From Unio delphinus (Eukaryota; Mollusca; Bivalvia; Unionida; Unionidae), in the NCBI GenBank assembly GCA_029339505.1, contig JAQISU010000189.1:1488001-1552000 (forward strand): a DNA stretch of 64,000 nucleotides, read 5' to 3'. Both the position numbers and the translations under genes were made by a program. Below, in pieces: positions 25,163 to 42,501 of this stretch (the stretch's first letter is position 1; each line of letters starts with the position of its first letter). The notes beneath the pieces were generated by a model. That model did not search any database, was not told the DNA's origin, and saw only the letters and a program-made list of their open reading frames with translations.

Positions 25163-27766
25163 TCACCGTTGACAAAATTTTGTATCGTATACAGTTGATC
25201 GTGTCTACTTGCAGTCACTCTGAATTTCCGTTGCAGACCAACGGTCACTTTGAGAGAGAATCTTTAGATAATAATATGCCACAAAGATCATCATGTCGTC
25301 AGTTTTAATACTAAGAAAAGATTGACCACTCATCGACTGCGAATAGATTGAGATGTATTGGTGATCATTTGGTCCCACTTTCTGAGGATGCCGTCGGTCA
25401 TCTTGTTCTTTGTTTCGGAAGGAGATCAATTGCTGTATTCGGATTACAAATCAGCTCGTTCTAACCAAACCATAGTGCTGCTTTGTCAGTAATTTCGCCT
25501 CTTCGTTTCATTTTTGAAAAACTAATCAAACCGAAATTATTAATATTTTTGCTGCAAGAATTAAGTATGCCGAAAACATACCAATGTGTGTGAATAAATT
25601 TGTATAAGTATACCATCTTGTTAGTGGCATTTTGTCTATATAACAATTTGTCTTTATCATTTTATCCGCTACTATTTCATCCGACCTTTGGGAAACGTTT
25701 ACGAGAAAACCGCCAGGAAATCAAGTCGGCAATGCAACATTGTTCTTGGGTCACAGCGCTCATTGCTTGCTGTCTTGGCCCCATATGCTGCACACATCCG
25801 AGGAAATAGTCATACACTTGCCAAAACCGTTTTGGTGGACAAATAACTTAAGATAAAAACAGACAGGAAATGAGAGATTGAAGGAAGAAGAAAAACCTGC
25901 ATTTTTGTGTTATGTAATTTGTATTGCTATTGAAAGATACTGTGCCGAAAAGGGCACGTGACATTCTGTATTGATTTTTTTAAAAATAAAAAAATCGAAT
26001 AGATATATGCTTAAACACATGTACAGAATTGGACGGGTTTTAAATTTTAATTGATTTGTAAATAATCGAGCAGCATCTATTCCTGAAAAGGCCCTATGCC
26101 GTAATCATTAAAAGACTATAATAAAAAGTAAAAATTTGATATATTCATATTTAATATTCCTAATTTCTTTCCATGGCAAAGTCCTACTCCGCTTGCTGTT
26201 GCTTATATCGAACAATAACTGCTGCTACTGCTGTTGTCTCAGTGGCTGTGAGAGTTGATCTAGTAAGTGAAGGATATTGGCACGTGAAGGTCTCTATATA
26301 TTGTGATTTTGTATTAAGGTAAAAATAAAAGGACAATACGTTTCTTTAACTCCTTCAAAATGGCACGTAACAGTCTCAACGGTTCGTTTTTCACTAATTT
26401 CGTTCTGGTATTCACATGTCAATGATTTCCTATTCTCTTCTTCTTCTCGCTTTCTTTTTCCTCTTCTTGTAAGATATAGATGAACACGTGTTATTCTGCT
26501 TCTTTCAGACGTTGCGAAAATGTCTGCAATTGTTCCTTCTGTTTCTTTCTGTAATCCTACACTAATGGCAAAGAATGAGAACGAAATGAAGGTACTACTA
26601 CTAACGTCTTATGCAAATATTATCGCAGAGATGACAGGAAATTGGTCAAAGTGAAAATAAATTCATCCGATTCTGGAAGAAAATACTGGTTACATCTGAA
26701 GCAATAGCCTTATTCGTTGTACTATCACGCCGTGTGTACATGATATCTACAACGAGCATACCCCAATACGTTGCCTTCCTTCATTCAACCATTGTTCTTG
26801 AACTGTTCCGCCATGATAGAAATTAGCATCGCTGCTGCACCATATATTGTCAGTCAAGTCCGCTCTCTTATGATTCAAAAAATATACCCCACGCTCTGAA
26901 TGAATTTTTTAATAGGCGTTTTGATTGGTGGAACATTTCAATCCGTTTCGATCCTGTCCTATGATTTATATAAAATACCATTCTCATATGATGTCATGAG
27001 TTCATGGCAGTATCAGTCAAGAAGCGACTATAATTCAAACAATCTGTTAATCTACAGTGTTACCTATTCTCATGACAAGATGTACACTGGCGTAGAGTCA
27101 TTAACCATCGCTTTGGGCATGGTGTTTAACGCTGACTACCTCATGTTTGCGAAGACAACATGATCCATTACCACGATGACGGTCACAGCAATATGTATGG
27201 GAAGAGTGTATTTGGAGAGAAAATGGTGTTTGAAACGGATATTTGTTTACGGACATGCAGTGAGACGAAATCTGAAACAAATGAAAAAGAAGACCAATTA
27301 AGCTTTGCAGCTTGTGTTAATTTACTTCGATTTACAATTCTCAACGCCATGGCTATTCCAATCTCCAGACAAGGGAGATACTAATGTCAAATGTCAAAAT
27401 ATTTGCGTTTTTGAAATGACGAACGTCAATGTGATGCAACCATTTGCACATTCTAGTAGTCACACATAAGTCTATCTCATATTGATAAAGAATTTTTTTA
27501 AAAAGACAGAAACGATAAACTGTTGACGATGATAGGGCAAATTTGAATCTAAATAACATGTAATAATAAGTAAGTACAAACAAATATATCACTTCATCAT
27601 ATATACTATTACAATTGTAGAGTGGGAAAAAAAGTTTAACGGATGCACGGTTGTAAACGCAAAAATAATGTCCCCAGCTAATCACGGGCCTGAGGAGGAC
27701 ATCATGTTCTTTCTCATTATTCCCATTTATGTCGGGTATGCACCTGTATATACCTTTGCCTACACA

Positions 27767-27770
<4 letters not shown>
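25163..27770. other. Unique sequence with unrecognised short frames
   Basis: Frames at 25205-25429 (minus), 25600-25809, 26900-27163 and 27160-27384 (plus) show no family motif, splice context or codon pattern I can defend as a gene. Confidence 0.35.

Positions 27771-27842
<72 letters not shown>
27771..27842. repeat. (CT)n microsatellite
   Basis: Pure TC tract of about 72 bp. Confidence 0.97.
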
Positions 27843-27848
<6 letters not shown>

Positions 27849-29239
27849 ATTCATACATGCTAACACAGACGTATAAAACATTGGTAATGCAAATTAAAAG
27901 CAAACGCCCGTTCACATTCCAGGTTCTTTTAATAACAGTAACATCTAGTTTTGTCTGCTATCGTTTATTTTCCCATAAATTCCACCACCTATACAAGATG
28001 TAAGTTTTATGTTATTTTCTTTTTGTTCTTTTTCTCATTGTTTGTAACAAAATCTTGATAAATGCATACATTATGCATGTTTCAATACTTGCTCTAAGTG
28101 CAACATCTTAACTTCAAACGGTTTAGGCGATCATGTATTTTTTTTTCATTACACCGCAATCCTTTGAAACTATACATTGAAAGACAATGCAACAAGATGA
28201 TCCTCTTGAGAAACAGAATATGGCTGTGATTGAAAGTATATTTTATTACGACGAGTCTGCACATAAATGACGGAATTGTACAATGTGCAGGCTTTTGCGA
28301 CAATAATCTGCGGCACATATGACGTCATCCATGCCCATATGCCATTTTAATTTTCGATAAAACTGGAAGAAATGAATAACCAGGCACCGTGTCTATATGG
28401 CAAAAGGTTACAGGGTTAACTTTTAAGCATGTTCTGTTTATATGAAAACTGCAACTGTTCCTTTTTTATCATGATGATTTCAGGAAATCTATTGACCTTT
28501 TCCAATTTAACTCCTATAGTGCCAAAGGACAAGTTAACTCGTTTAGTATCCAATTTTGTATCTAACTACTGTGTATGGTAATATTTACCAAGCTATCCAT
28601 TCACATACCTACACATAAAACCTATTTTTAATCAACCATCATTTCAGCCAATTAATAAAGCAACACGCAATTCTACCTGACAAACAAATAACCAACATGC
28701 CATTCCGTTTACCTATCAATTCACCTTTATGCCATGCGTTGTCGTCGGAATGTTATCCCATAGGATTCGGAACATATATGGAAATGCCGTAAACTATAAA
28801 AACGCGTCTGCATTGTCTAAATCTGTTTACGACCTGAACAGAAATATCGTATGACGTATAAAGTCTGCAATTAGTTAAATCATTATCCATTTTCGAGTAT
28901 ATGATCTACGAAAACTTGTTCGATTTTTTTTGGGCATTCTTCTTTGTGAAACGGAAAGCTAATAACCCAACAGGAAAAAAATAGTGTTATTATTTTACAT
29001 TACCAAAATCTTAAGGGCACCTTAGTGCTCAAGCCCATATTTGATATCGGAAGTCTAATGATAACGTTAGGGTCCACGACGTTACACAATTTTACACGAG
29101 TCCCAAATCGAAGTTTCCGCTAGCACACATCACCAAGAAACTTCACTGATTTGTTTTATTTCTCAACTCACCCGAAATATGGAGACCTCCCAGCCTGTTT
29201 TCTTTTGAAGGGTTGCGCAGGTCAATGAAATCTACCACA
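27843..29239. other. Unique AT-rich sequence
   Basis: No recognisable gene, RNA or element. Confidence 0.45.
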
Positions 29240-29737
29240 TGCCTAGTGTTATATTAACGACTTTGTCCACCAGTATTAATGAAATACGTGTTATATTAAT
29301 AACTCTGTCCACTTGTACTTATGAAATAGTGTTATATAAACGACTCTGTCCACTAGTATTAATGAAATAGTCTGCAATAGTCGTGTTAATTTAACGACTC
29401 TATCCAATCGACTGATGAAATATGTGATATGTTAAAGACTCCATCCAATTTTATGAATATTTTGAGTGTTATATTAACGACTATATCCACTCGTATGAAT
29501 GTAGTACGTGTAATATTAACGACTACGTCCACTCGTATGAATGTAGTACGTGTAATATTAACTACTACATCCACTCGTATTAATGTAGTACGTGTAATAT
29601 TAACGACTACATCCACTCGTATGAATGTAGTACGTGTAATATTAACGACTACATCCACTCGTATGAATGTAGTACGTGTAATATTAACGACTACATCCAA
29701 TCGTATGAATGTAGTACGTGTAATATTAATTACAATG
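29240..29737. repeat. 42-bp minisatellite with a left-to-right gradient of divergence
   Basis: The unit is CGTGTAATATTAACGACTAC, ATCCACTCGTATGAATGTAG, TA (42 bp). Units between about 29470 and 29735 are nearly identical. To the left, five or six diverged copies (GTGTTATATTAACGACTCTG type) begin at about 29246, 29289, 29335, 29384 and 29424. A unit length of three times fourteen leaves both strands open (29429-29746 plus, 29386-29817 minus). These frames are repeat by-products. Confidence 0.92.
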
Positions 29738-29862
29738 GAATTGTAAACGTTCAAATCTGAAATATCTTTATTCCTGTAAGATATCATAACGCCATGTGCA
29801 ATAGTACTAATGTGCAACGTAATAAATCAAAGACTGACTTTATGACAAACTGATCAAATGTA

Positions 29863-31345
29863 CTGCAGTAATGTTCAAGTTTTAATTACACACATGTATG
29901 ATGTACTGCACTAACGTATTAGCTTAAATTACACATGTACAATGTACTGCATCAACGTATTAGCTTAAATTACACATGTACAATGTACTGCACTAACGTA
30001 TTAGCTTAAATTACACATGTACAATGTACTGCATTAACGTATTAGCTTAAATTACACATGTACAATGTACTGCATCAACGTATTAGCTTAAATTACACAT
30101 GTACAATGTACTGCATCAACGTATTAGCTTAAATTACACATGTACAATGTACTGCACTAACGTATTAGCTTAAATTACACATGTACAATGTACTGCATTA
30201 ACGTATTAGCTTAAATTACACATGTACAATGTACTGCACTAACGTATTAGCTTAAATTACACATGTACAATATACTGCATCAACGTATTAGCTTAAATTA
30301 CACATGTACAATGTACTGCACTAACGTATTAGCTTAAATTACACATGTACAATGTACTGCACTAACGTATTAGCTTAAATTACACATGTACAATGTACTG
30401 CACTAACGTAATAGCTTAAATTACACATGTACAATGTACTGCATCAACGTATTAGCTTAAATTACACATGTACAATGTACTGCACTAACGTATTAGCTTA
30501 AATTACACATGTACAATGTACTGCACTAACGTATTAGCTTAAATTACACATGTACAATGTACTGCACTAACGTATTAGCTTAAATTACACATGTACAATG
30601 TACTGCATTAACGTATTAGCTTAAATTACACATGTACAATGTACTGCACTAACGTATTAGCTTAAATTACACATGTACAATGTACTGCACCAACGTATTA
30701 GCTTAAATTACACATGTACAATGTACTGCACTAACGTATTAGCTTAAATTACACATGTACAATGTACTGCACTAACGTATTAGCTTAAATTACACATGTA
30801 CAATGTACTGCACTAACGTATTAGCTTAAATTACACATGTACAATGTACTGCACTAACGTATTAGCTTAAATTACACATGTACAATGTACTGCACTAACG
30901 TATTAGCTTCAATTACACATGTACAATGTACTGCATTAACGTATTAGCTTAAATTACACATGTACAATGTACTGCACTAACGTATTAGCTTAAATTACAC
31001 ATGTACAATGTACTGCACTAACGTATTAGCTTAAATTACACATGTACAATGTACTGCACTAACGTATTAGCTTAAATTACACATGTACAATGTACTGCAC
31101 TAACGTATTAGCTTAAATTACACATGTACAATGTACTGCATCAACGTATTAGCTTAAATTACACATGTACAATGTACTGCATTAACGTATTAGCTTAAAT
31201 TACACATGTACAATTTACTGCATCAACGTATTAGCTTAAATTACACATGTACAATGTACTGCATTAACGTATTAGCTTAAATTACACATGTACAATGTAC
31301 TGCATTAACGTATTAGCTTAAATTACACATATGTAACATGTGCTG
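29863..31345. repeat. 41-bp satellite array, ~36 units
   Basis: The unit is TTAAATTACACATGTACAAT, GTACTGCACTAACGTATTAG, C (41 bp). Most units differ only at CACTAA/CATTAA/CATCAA. The first unit (ACACACATGTATGATG) and the last (CATATGTAACATGTGCTGCA) are the most diverged. Each unit contains the inverted repeat GTACA-A-TGTAC and the palindrome ACATGT. Confidence 0.96.
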
Positions 31346-32625
31346 CAACAATGTTAACGTATTGACTCATATACAGATTTCGTGTACTCACCAAGCAAAT
31401 ATTAATTTGCTAAGTTGTCGGCTGGATCAAAGTACATGTCATTGAACTTTTCCTTTGTTTCCAATTAACCCAGGTCACATTTATTTTTTCTTAAAACGTC
31501 CCCACAGTTGTTATAAAGTTCTTATTAAATCCCAAAATTTTTGCCAATACTGGACATTCTAGTGTCCTTAATTATAATAAATCATAAGTTACTTTACTTA
31601 TATTCAAAGATAAATTCACGATGGAGTTCTTGTTAAAGGTGGACCGGTTTTTTGGATAAACACAGATTGCAAACAAAACAGTATGCAATTGGTCGCAGAA
31701 TTTAATTAAATACCTCAGGATTCACTACGCATTCGCCAAAATACGCACAGACAACCAAACCATAATAATGCCCATAAAAAAATAAACAATTTCCTTTTAA
31801 ACATTACGAAGAATGACTAAGCGTTAAACTAAACTAAGAGAGGAAGGAATACTCTAAAATAGACTGTGGTTACATTTGTTAGTTCGTGAAAGCAATAATT
31901 GTGACCTGAGTCTTATCATGCCAACTTTTTAAAGCCAGTTGTATTCCAAATTTTATATTTCCATTTAAAGAAACATTTAATTTCGAAAACAATTTTCAAT
32001 GTAAAATTTAATTTCCATGCAAATATTATATTTTCCAAATTTATTGCGGCAGGCACTCCTCCAGTTGTTAATATAAATAATAGCGTACTTATATTTCCCA
32101 TCTTGATAGGACTATTCAAATGTTTTATAGCAAACATACATTGCGTTTAAATGCTATTAACCACAAAAGGAAAAACTATAATAGTAAAATAATGTTCCTG
32201 GCAGGCTGATCTTTCTCATCTCATTAAGTTTGAACTAATCCTGGTAACTTTATATTGGCACATTGGACATGCCTTAATGATAGAGCCTGACTGCTGGAGA
32301 TCTTCGAAGCTAATACATCTCTTCCATCTTGTGACAAATACCAGACCACATCTGAAAAGATGTAGCATGTGTTCTTTAATCTACAAAATGAGTACGCTGA
32401 GTGTAAATGAAGTGAAAATGTGATCAATATGGAGACTTTAAAATTATTTAAGGATGCAAGCACAAGAAAGAAAAAACTTAAACAGGAATGGACATCCGTA
32501 GATATGGGACATGTATCAATGTACATATTAAGATCAATTGTACAAACTTAAATAAGATGATCTGTTAAAACATTTATGGTGTATTCTTATGAGTGTAAGT
32601 TGACAAGTATCAAGCAGAATGTTTC
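31346..32625. other. Unique AT-rich sequence
   Basis: A 100-codon minus frame (32224-32526) is unrecognised. Nothing else identified. Confidence 0.4.
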
Positions 32626-33084
32626 AATAGAGTGCGATATCAGCTGATGGTAAAATGCTGTACTCTGTCAAAGTGCGATATCAGCTGATGTTACAATGCT
32701 GTACTCTGTCAAAGTGCGATATCAGCTGATGTTACAATGCTGTACTCTGTCAAAGTGCGATATCAGCTGATGTTACAATGCTGTACTCTGTCAAAGTGCG
32801 ATATCAGCTGATGTTACAATGCTGTACTCTGTCAAAGTGCGATATCAGCTGATGTTACAATGCTGTACTCTGTCAAAGTGCGATATCAGCTGATGTTACA
32901 ATGCTGTACTCTGTCAAAGTGCGATATCAGCTGATGTTACAATGCTGTACTCTGTCAAAGTGCGATATCAGCTGATGTTACAATGCTATACTCTGTCAAA
33001 GTGCGATATCAGCTGATGTTACAATGCTGTATTCTGTCAAAGTACGATATCAGCTGTTGTTACAATGCTGTACTCTGTCAAAGT
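32626..33084. repeat. Second 41-bp minisatellite, ~11 units
   Basis: The unit is AAAGTGCGATATCAGCTGAT, GTTACAATGCTGTACTCTGT, C (41 bp). Internal units are essentially identical; the first and the last two differ. It contains the palindromes GATATC and CAGCTG. A single diverged relative (TGGGATATTAGCTTATGCTA then TAATGCCATACTTTGTCAA) lies apart at about 33412-33450. Confidence 0.95.
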
Positions 33085-33764
<680 letters not shown>

Positions 33765-34500
33765 CGTAACAGCATCAAATCCTGTCTCTCACTGGTAAAC
33801 TGGTATACCGATTCTCATAACGATCGTATTGGAACTGTTAAAATCTTACATAGCAATATAATACTAAACTATAGAGTATATAATGAGGATGAATTCAAAT
33901 TATATAAATAAACACGGAGCCAGTTTATTAGGATGTCCGATTTGAATCACATACTCCTAAAGAATATACTGCTTTTCACTACGGCAAGTAAAAGTACATG
34001 CGTCGTTGTGTAATGTCAACATTCTTTATGAAGATAATCCACGGTGCTTTCAAGATATTCTTTTAAATATAAATCCACCTCCAGCCGACGGACATCATTT
34101 AACACGATAAGGGGAATTAAACGTTCTTTAAACAATGCATAAGATAGACAAGTCTTTTTAAGTAGCCAGTATAAACAGTGATGAAAACCTGGAAATTAGT
34201 TTTCATTAAACATCTAACCCTATGCAAAATACGAAACTGTAGAGCGCCACCATAACAACCAAGAATCTTAGAACTTTTATAACGGCAACATTGAATCGAA
34301 TTCACGATAACTTGTATCAGTCGACATGTGGCCAACAAACACCTAACTTGGATATTTCAAGGTAAACCCGGCAAGACAGATATGTCTTACTTTTTCATAT
34401 TGAGGTCCTGAGACACAACGGGATTTTTTCAACAACTGAAAATCATTGTCTGCATTATGCTCTTGAATTCTTATAACAAATTCCTTGCATTACTTACAGA
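33765..34500. other. Unique AT-rich sequence
   Basis: Small frames only (for example 34117-34338 minus), with no recognisable product. Confidence 0.4.
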
Positions 34501-34740
34501 CATGTGACTTTGCAATTCCCATCATCACTGTCTGCATTACTCACAGACATGTGACTTTGCGATTCTTAATCATCACTGCATTACTCACAGACATGTGACT
34601 TTGCGATTCTTAATCATCATTGCATTACTCACAGACATGTGACTGCGCGATTCTTAATCATCACTGCATTACTCACAGACATGTGACTTTGCGATTCTTA
34701 ATCATCACTGCATTACTCACAGACATGTGACTTTGCGATT
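34501..34740. repeat. 44-bp minisatellite, ~5 units
   Basis: The unit is CATCACTGCATTACTCACAG, ACATGTGACTTTGCGATTCT, TAAT (44 bp). It resembles the adjoining end of the inverted-pair element (CTTCATTGTCTTGATTACGT then TCGGTCATGTGATTTTGTGA), so it probably arose by amplifying that end. Confidence 0.85.
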
Positions 34741-34790
34741 CCTGATCTTCATTGTCTTGATTACGTTCGGTCATGTGATTTTGTGATTCC

Positions 34791-34794
<4 letters not shown>

Positions 34795-34887
<93 letters not shown>
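34795..34887. repeat. Compound (TG)n(AG)n microsatellite
   Basis: A TG tract to about 34838, then an AG tract to 34887. Confidence 0.97.
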
Positions 34888-34889
<2 letters not shown>

Positions 34890-35100
34890 TTATTTGCCAG
34901 AATTCATATTTAATTCACTAAAACACCATACATTTCAATATGGGTTGAATGGTTACATATTCGGTCGTTACAATGATTAATTACTACCAAGAAGTGATGT
35001 ATATTATCATATTTTAATTTTGTTATGAGTAATTTATTATTTATCACTTCGAAGGGAACTGGGACCGTTCAAGTTTCACACAATCGTTTCTCGAACAAAT

Positions 35101-35103
<3 letters not shown>

Positions 35104-35188
<85 letters not shown>
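35104..35188. repeat. (CT)n microsatellite
   Basis: Pure CT tract of about 85 bp. The minus strand reads RERE..., a microsatellite frame. Confidence 0.97.
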
Positions 35189-35193
<5 letters not shown>

Positions 35194-36337
35194 ATACAAT
35201 ATAATATGCACTGCATAGCAACCTTTTGCAAGTTTTGCAAGAGGTAGTTGAATGAAGGTAAATAGACAATCATCCATTCAGATATGAATTGTACTCTAGA
35301 TAAAATAAAATCATGTCAAGTTGCAACTTTTAACAAGACTACGGTGTGTATTGTCATATATACACAAAAGACGTTGAATTTTCAACTAATTGAGTAATAG
35401 GGTAAACTCAAGTGAAGCTAAAGTTCATATTGTTACACGCACAGGGGTATTCACTTGACCGAGCGGTGTCAAAACCCTGGCGCGAGTCACGCTGGAAGTC
35501 ATATGTTTTCCCCAAATTTCCAAAGACTTCCATACAACTTGAGTTGTAAAATGGAAAGAAAGACGTGTCTGCTATAATTAATAATCTTTGCTCTAATCAA
35601 TTGGCGACCCAGAGGAGACAACATGCCCAAGAGTCCATTAACCGCACCTTAGCATGGTTTTTCTTCTTTATCATCCTATTTCCGTACCTCAAGCCCGTCA
35701 TGCCATAGAAATTCCACTAGTATTCCCTTACTAACTGGGAAATATTTAACTGCGCGACCCTAGGCCAGTCAATCCACAGAATTTCCGGCGTATCACGCTC
35801 ATATACATACGCCCATTTTCCACTATGGACACATAAACGGTACCTACCAAGTTCCAACTTATTGATTCCATTATATTCCCCCCATAAATAATGCCATTTC
35901 AATCACATAACTTTTATACACCGCGGAATTTTAATATGGACTATGTTACTAACAGGGACAGTCATTCGGCTTGTACCCAAATTCACTACTAACGACCCCA
36001 GCATGGTTCAAATTCACTAACACTCGGCTCTGTGATGTTTGCTCCTACTAACTGGCTAACTATTTCGGGCTAGTAATGTTTCCATGGCACCGAAGACCAA
36101 ATACTCGCACAAATTAAAAACGGGATGCTGTCAAATACACATACTCCAAATTTATTACAATATGCAATGTACATAATCACAACGTATCAGCTAGTACAGT
36201 CGTAGTTTATGAAGGGTCTTTTATTGAACGTCGTACAAGCGGACTGACGAACATAAGTTATCAGAATGTATCTGTAAATGTACATATATAGAACGGAAAT
36301 ATTACGTATATTGTTTAACGGCAGGTCAGCACAATAT

Positions 36338-36340
<3 letters not shown>
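35189..36340. other. Unique sequence, locally richer in GC
   Basis: A tRNA-like A-box resemblance (GACCGAGCGGTGTC, near 35458) has no supporting anticodon arm or B box, so I do not call an RNA. The 61-codon minus frame 35717-35902 is unrecognised. ACTAACTGG segments near 35730 and 36046 hint at diverged repeats. Confidence 0.35.

Positions 36341-36419
<79 letters not shown>
36341..36419. repeat. (TA)n microsatellite
   Basis: Pure AT tract of about 79 bp. Confidence 0.97.
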
Positions 36420-36423
<4 letters not shown>

Positions 36424-37120
36424 CAAATTAAAAGTTCTTAAAATGACAGGATATACAATTCCCATCATGTACGAGAGTGAAAAATAAAAAGATGTAGTCC
36501 TACAGAATAAAACATAAAAGGCAACGATGTTAACATGTTTCAAAAGATGCAGAAGATGAAAATCATATAAAACATTCAAAGGAATCTAAATTACTGTAAA
36601 ATGTTTAGGACGATTGTTCAGCAACACGATCTTTTTTTATGGAGGCGACAATAGGATACCGACTCAAGAACATCGCTAACAAAGAATGTAATTACGTTTT
36701 ACGACAGACATGCACATGTGTTCTGTATATGTAGGTAACGTTTCCAACATTTCAGAATAACATAAGTACGAGGCATCGTATAGATGACAAAGGAAGGATC
36801 GTTTTAGTTGTTTTGTAAAGGTTTGTTTTGAATCCCAAAAAAAATATCCATGCTTTTTTCTGTCCATGTAATGTGTATAGTTACATGGACTCCGAAATAG
36901 ATGAGGCAGTCATTATACCACGGTAATAACTCTTACGATAATGGGTTATCTTCCATTGACGTTATTGAAGAAATGTAATTTGTAATTGTATTCCGTGGGT
37001 AAAAAAAACACAATGCCTTTGGTAGATTCAGTATTTTGTAACTTGAAGTTAGACAAATAAAAGAAACGGCTGTACCGATGTCTTTTATTAATTTCTCTTT
37101 TCTGAAACGTGCATGCTGCA
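36420..37120. other. Unique AT-rich sequence
   Basis: Short minus-strand frames only. No feature recognised. Confidence 0.4.
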
Positions 37121-37123
37121 AGT

Positions 37124-37189
<66 letters not shown>

Positions 37190-37210
37190 GAGAAAAAGAG
37201 AGAGAGAGAA
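37121..37210. repeat. Compound (GT)n(GA)n microsatellite
   Basis: A GT tract (to about 37155) followed by an interrupted GA tract. Confidence 0.95.
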
Positions 37211-37427
37211 TTAATCAGAGTGGGCTATATTGTATGAGAGAACGAATGTATGCATGTTTCGAAAAACGCGAAATAAAATAATTCAGTGTGTAATTCTTGT
37301 GTTTTCCATTATTATCTCAACGTTGCACATTGATTGACACCCAATGCTACCTGTACAAAGTTTCACTAGTTTATACTCTGAATATTGCCTGAATTTGTTT
37401 ACATATATTTTCCTAAATAAGAAATGT

Positions 37428-37428
<1 letters not shown>

Positions 37429-37510
<82 letters not shown>

Positions 37511-37567
37511 TACATACATACATACATACATACATACATACATACATACATACATACATACATACAT
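37429..37567. repeat. Three-part (CGCA)n(CA)n(CATA)n microsatellite
   Basis: CGCA units to about 37466, CA units to about 37505, then CATA units to about 37567, all in one continuous register. Confidence 0.97.
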
Positions 37568-38110
<543 letters not shown>

Positions 38111-38234
38111 ATTGTTCGATATAATGTATCAAGAATTAAGATAAATGCAACAAATTGACTTTCGACTCACATCAAATTCCTGTTAGAGGCAAAGTAATAA
38201 TTATAGATAAAACAACTAAATTAAAATTTCTTGA

Positions 38235-39382
<1,148 letters not shown>

Positions 39383-39445
<63 letters not shown>
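39383..39445. repeat. (GA)n microsatellite
   Basis: Pure GA tract at one end of the inverted-pair element. Confidence 0.97.
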
Positions 39446-39448
<3 letters not shown>

Positions 39449-39654
39449 TGTTCGAGAAACGATTGTGTGAATCTTGAACGGTTCCAATTCCCTTCGAAAC
39501 GATAAATATTAAATTTGACACATAACAAAATTAAGGCACATTATTATACATCATTTCTTGTCAGTAATTATTCATTGCAACGACCGAATATATACACATT
39601 GCACTCATATTCTAATGTATGGATTTGTAGTAACTTAAATGTGAATTCTGGCAA

Positions 39655-39759
<105 letters not shown>

Positions 39760-39819
39760 GAGGAATCACAAAATCACATGACCGAAAGTAATCAACACAG
39801 TGATGATCAAGAATCTCTC

Positions 39820-39870
39820 TCGCACACACACACACACACGGACACACACACACACATATATACACACACA
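39820..39870. repeat. Imperfect (CA)n microsatellite
   Basis: CA units with G, T and TATA interruptions. Confidence 0.85.
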
Positions 39871-40341
39871 AACACATAATCCGTCAAGTCCTCGCTCAGC
39901 CTCAACTGAAATGGGAGTACTAGTTTTTTTGAGTGAATATAAATGTCAGCGTGAAAATTCCTTCTACCTTGTAAAACCTTGCTAATCAATAATACATTTT
40001 ATATTAGAAATATGCGTTTTCTTTTCTAATCCACTGAAACTTACGTAGCTGTCTAATAAAAGGTAGATAAAACCCCAAATATTGGATACATTGGTGAAAC
40101 TGCTATATCAAAAGTATTTATTGAGCTTATGTGGTTACCTTTGTTATAACTTGTATATCTTATAGTCGTGCACTTTCTTTGAGATACCAGTATAATGCGG
40201 TCGGCAGTTTTGTATTACGCATCAATATTAACTTGCCAACACGTTTACGTCAACAGTGTTACAAAAACAATATTTTTAAAGCCTAACCATCATGCTCATG
40301 GGAGAATCACAAGGATAATGCGAACACGGAGATGTATTCTT
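39871..40341. other. Unique AT-rich sequence
   Basis: Nothing recognised. Confidence 0.45.
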
Positions 40342-40558
40342 TTAATATAATATAATATAATATAATATAATATAATATAATATAATATAATATAATATAA
40401 TATAATATAATACAATACAATACAATACAATACAATACAATACAATACAATACAATACAATACAATACAATACAATACAATATAATATAATATAATATAA
40501 TATAATATAATATAATATAATATAATATAATATAATATAATATAATATAATATAATAT
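40342..40558. repeat. Pentanucleotide array (TATAA)n(TACAA)n(TATAA)n
   Basis: About 13 TATAA units, 14 TACAA units (40411-40480) and 15 TATAA units, all in register without interruption. Minus-strand frames of 80-96 codons (YIILYYIILY) are by-products: three pentamers make five codons. Confidence 0.97.
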
Positions 40559-40621
40559 TGTTTCTTATCCACAATGGCTTGCACACGAAATGATAGCGAA
40601 GATGATGACTGTGATACTGCT

Positions 40622-42501
<1,880 letters not shown>

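Larger units (their letters stand above)
34741..35188 (+). mobile_element. Left copy of an interspersed element (inverted relative to 39.38-39.81 kb)
   Basis: In order: CGGTCATGTGATTTTGTGAT, (TG)n, (AG)n (34838-34887), TTGCCAGAATTCA, a middle segment of about 190 bp, then CTTCGAAGGGAACTGG, ACAATCGTTTCTCGAACAAA and a CT tract (35104-35188). The reverse complement of 39383-39812 gives the same order with moderate divergence. No coding frame outside the simple repeats. Confidence 0.85.

Noticed and set aside
29386..29817. 143-codon minus and 105-codon plus frames as overlapping genes
   Set aside because: Both come from a 42-bp tandem unit that happens to be open on both strands.
35445..35500. 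tRNA or SINE head near GACCGAGCGGTGTC
   Set aside because: A-box resemblance only; no anticodon stem or B box could be paired at the right spacing.
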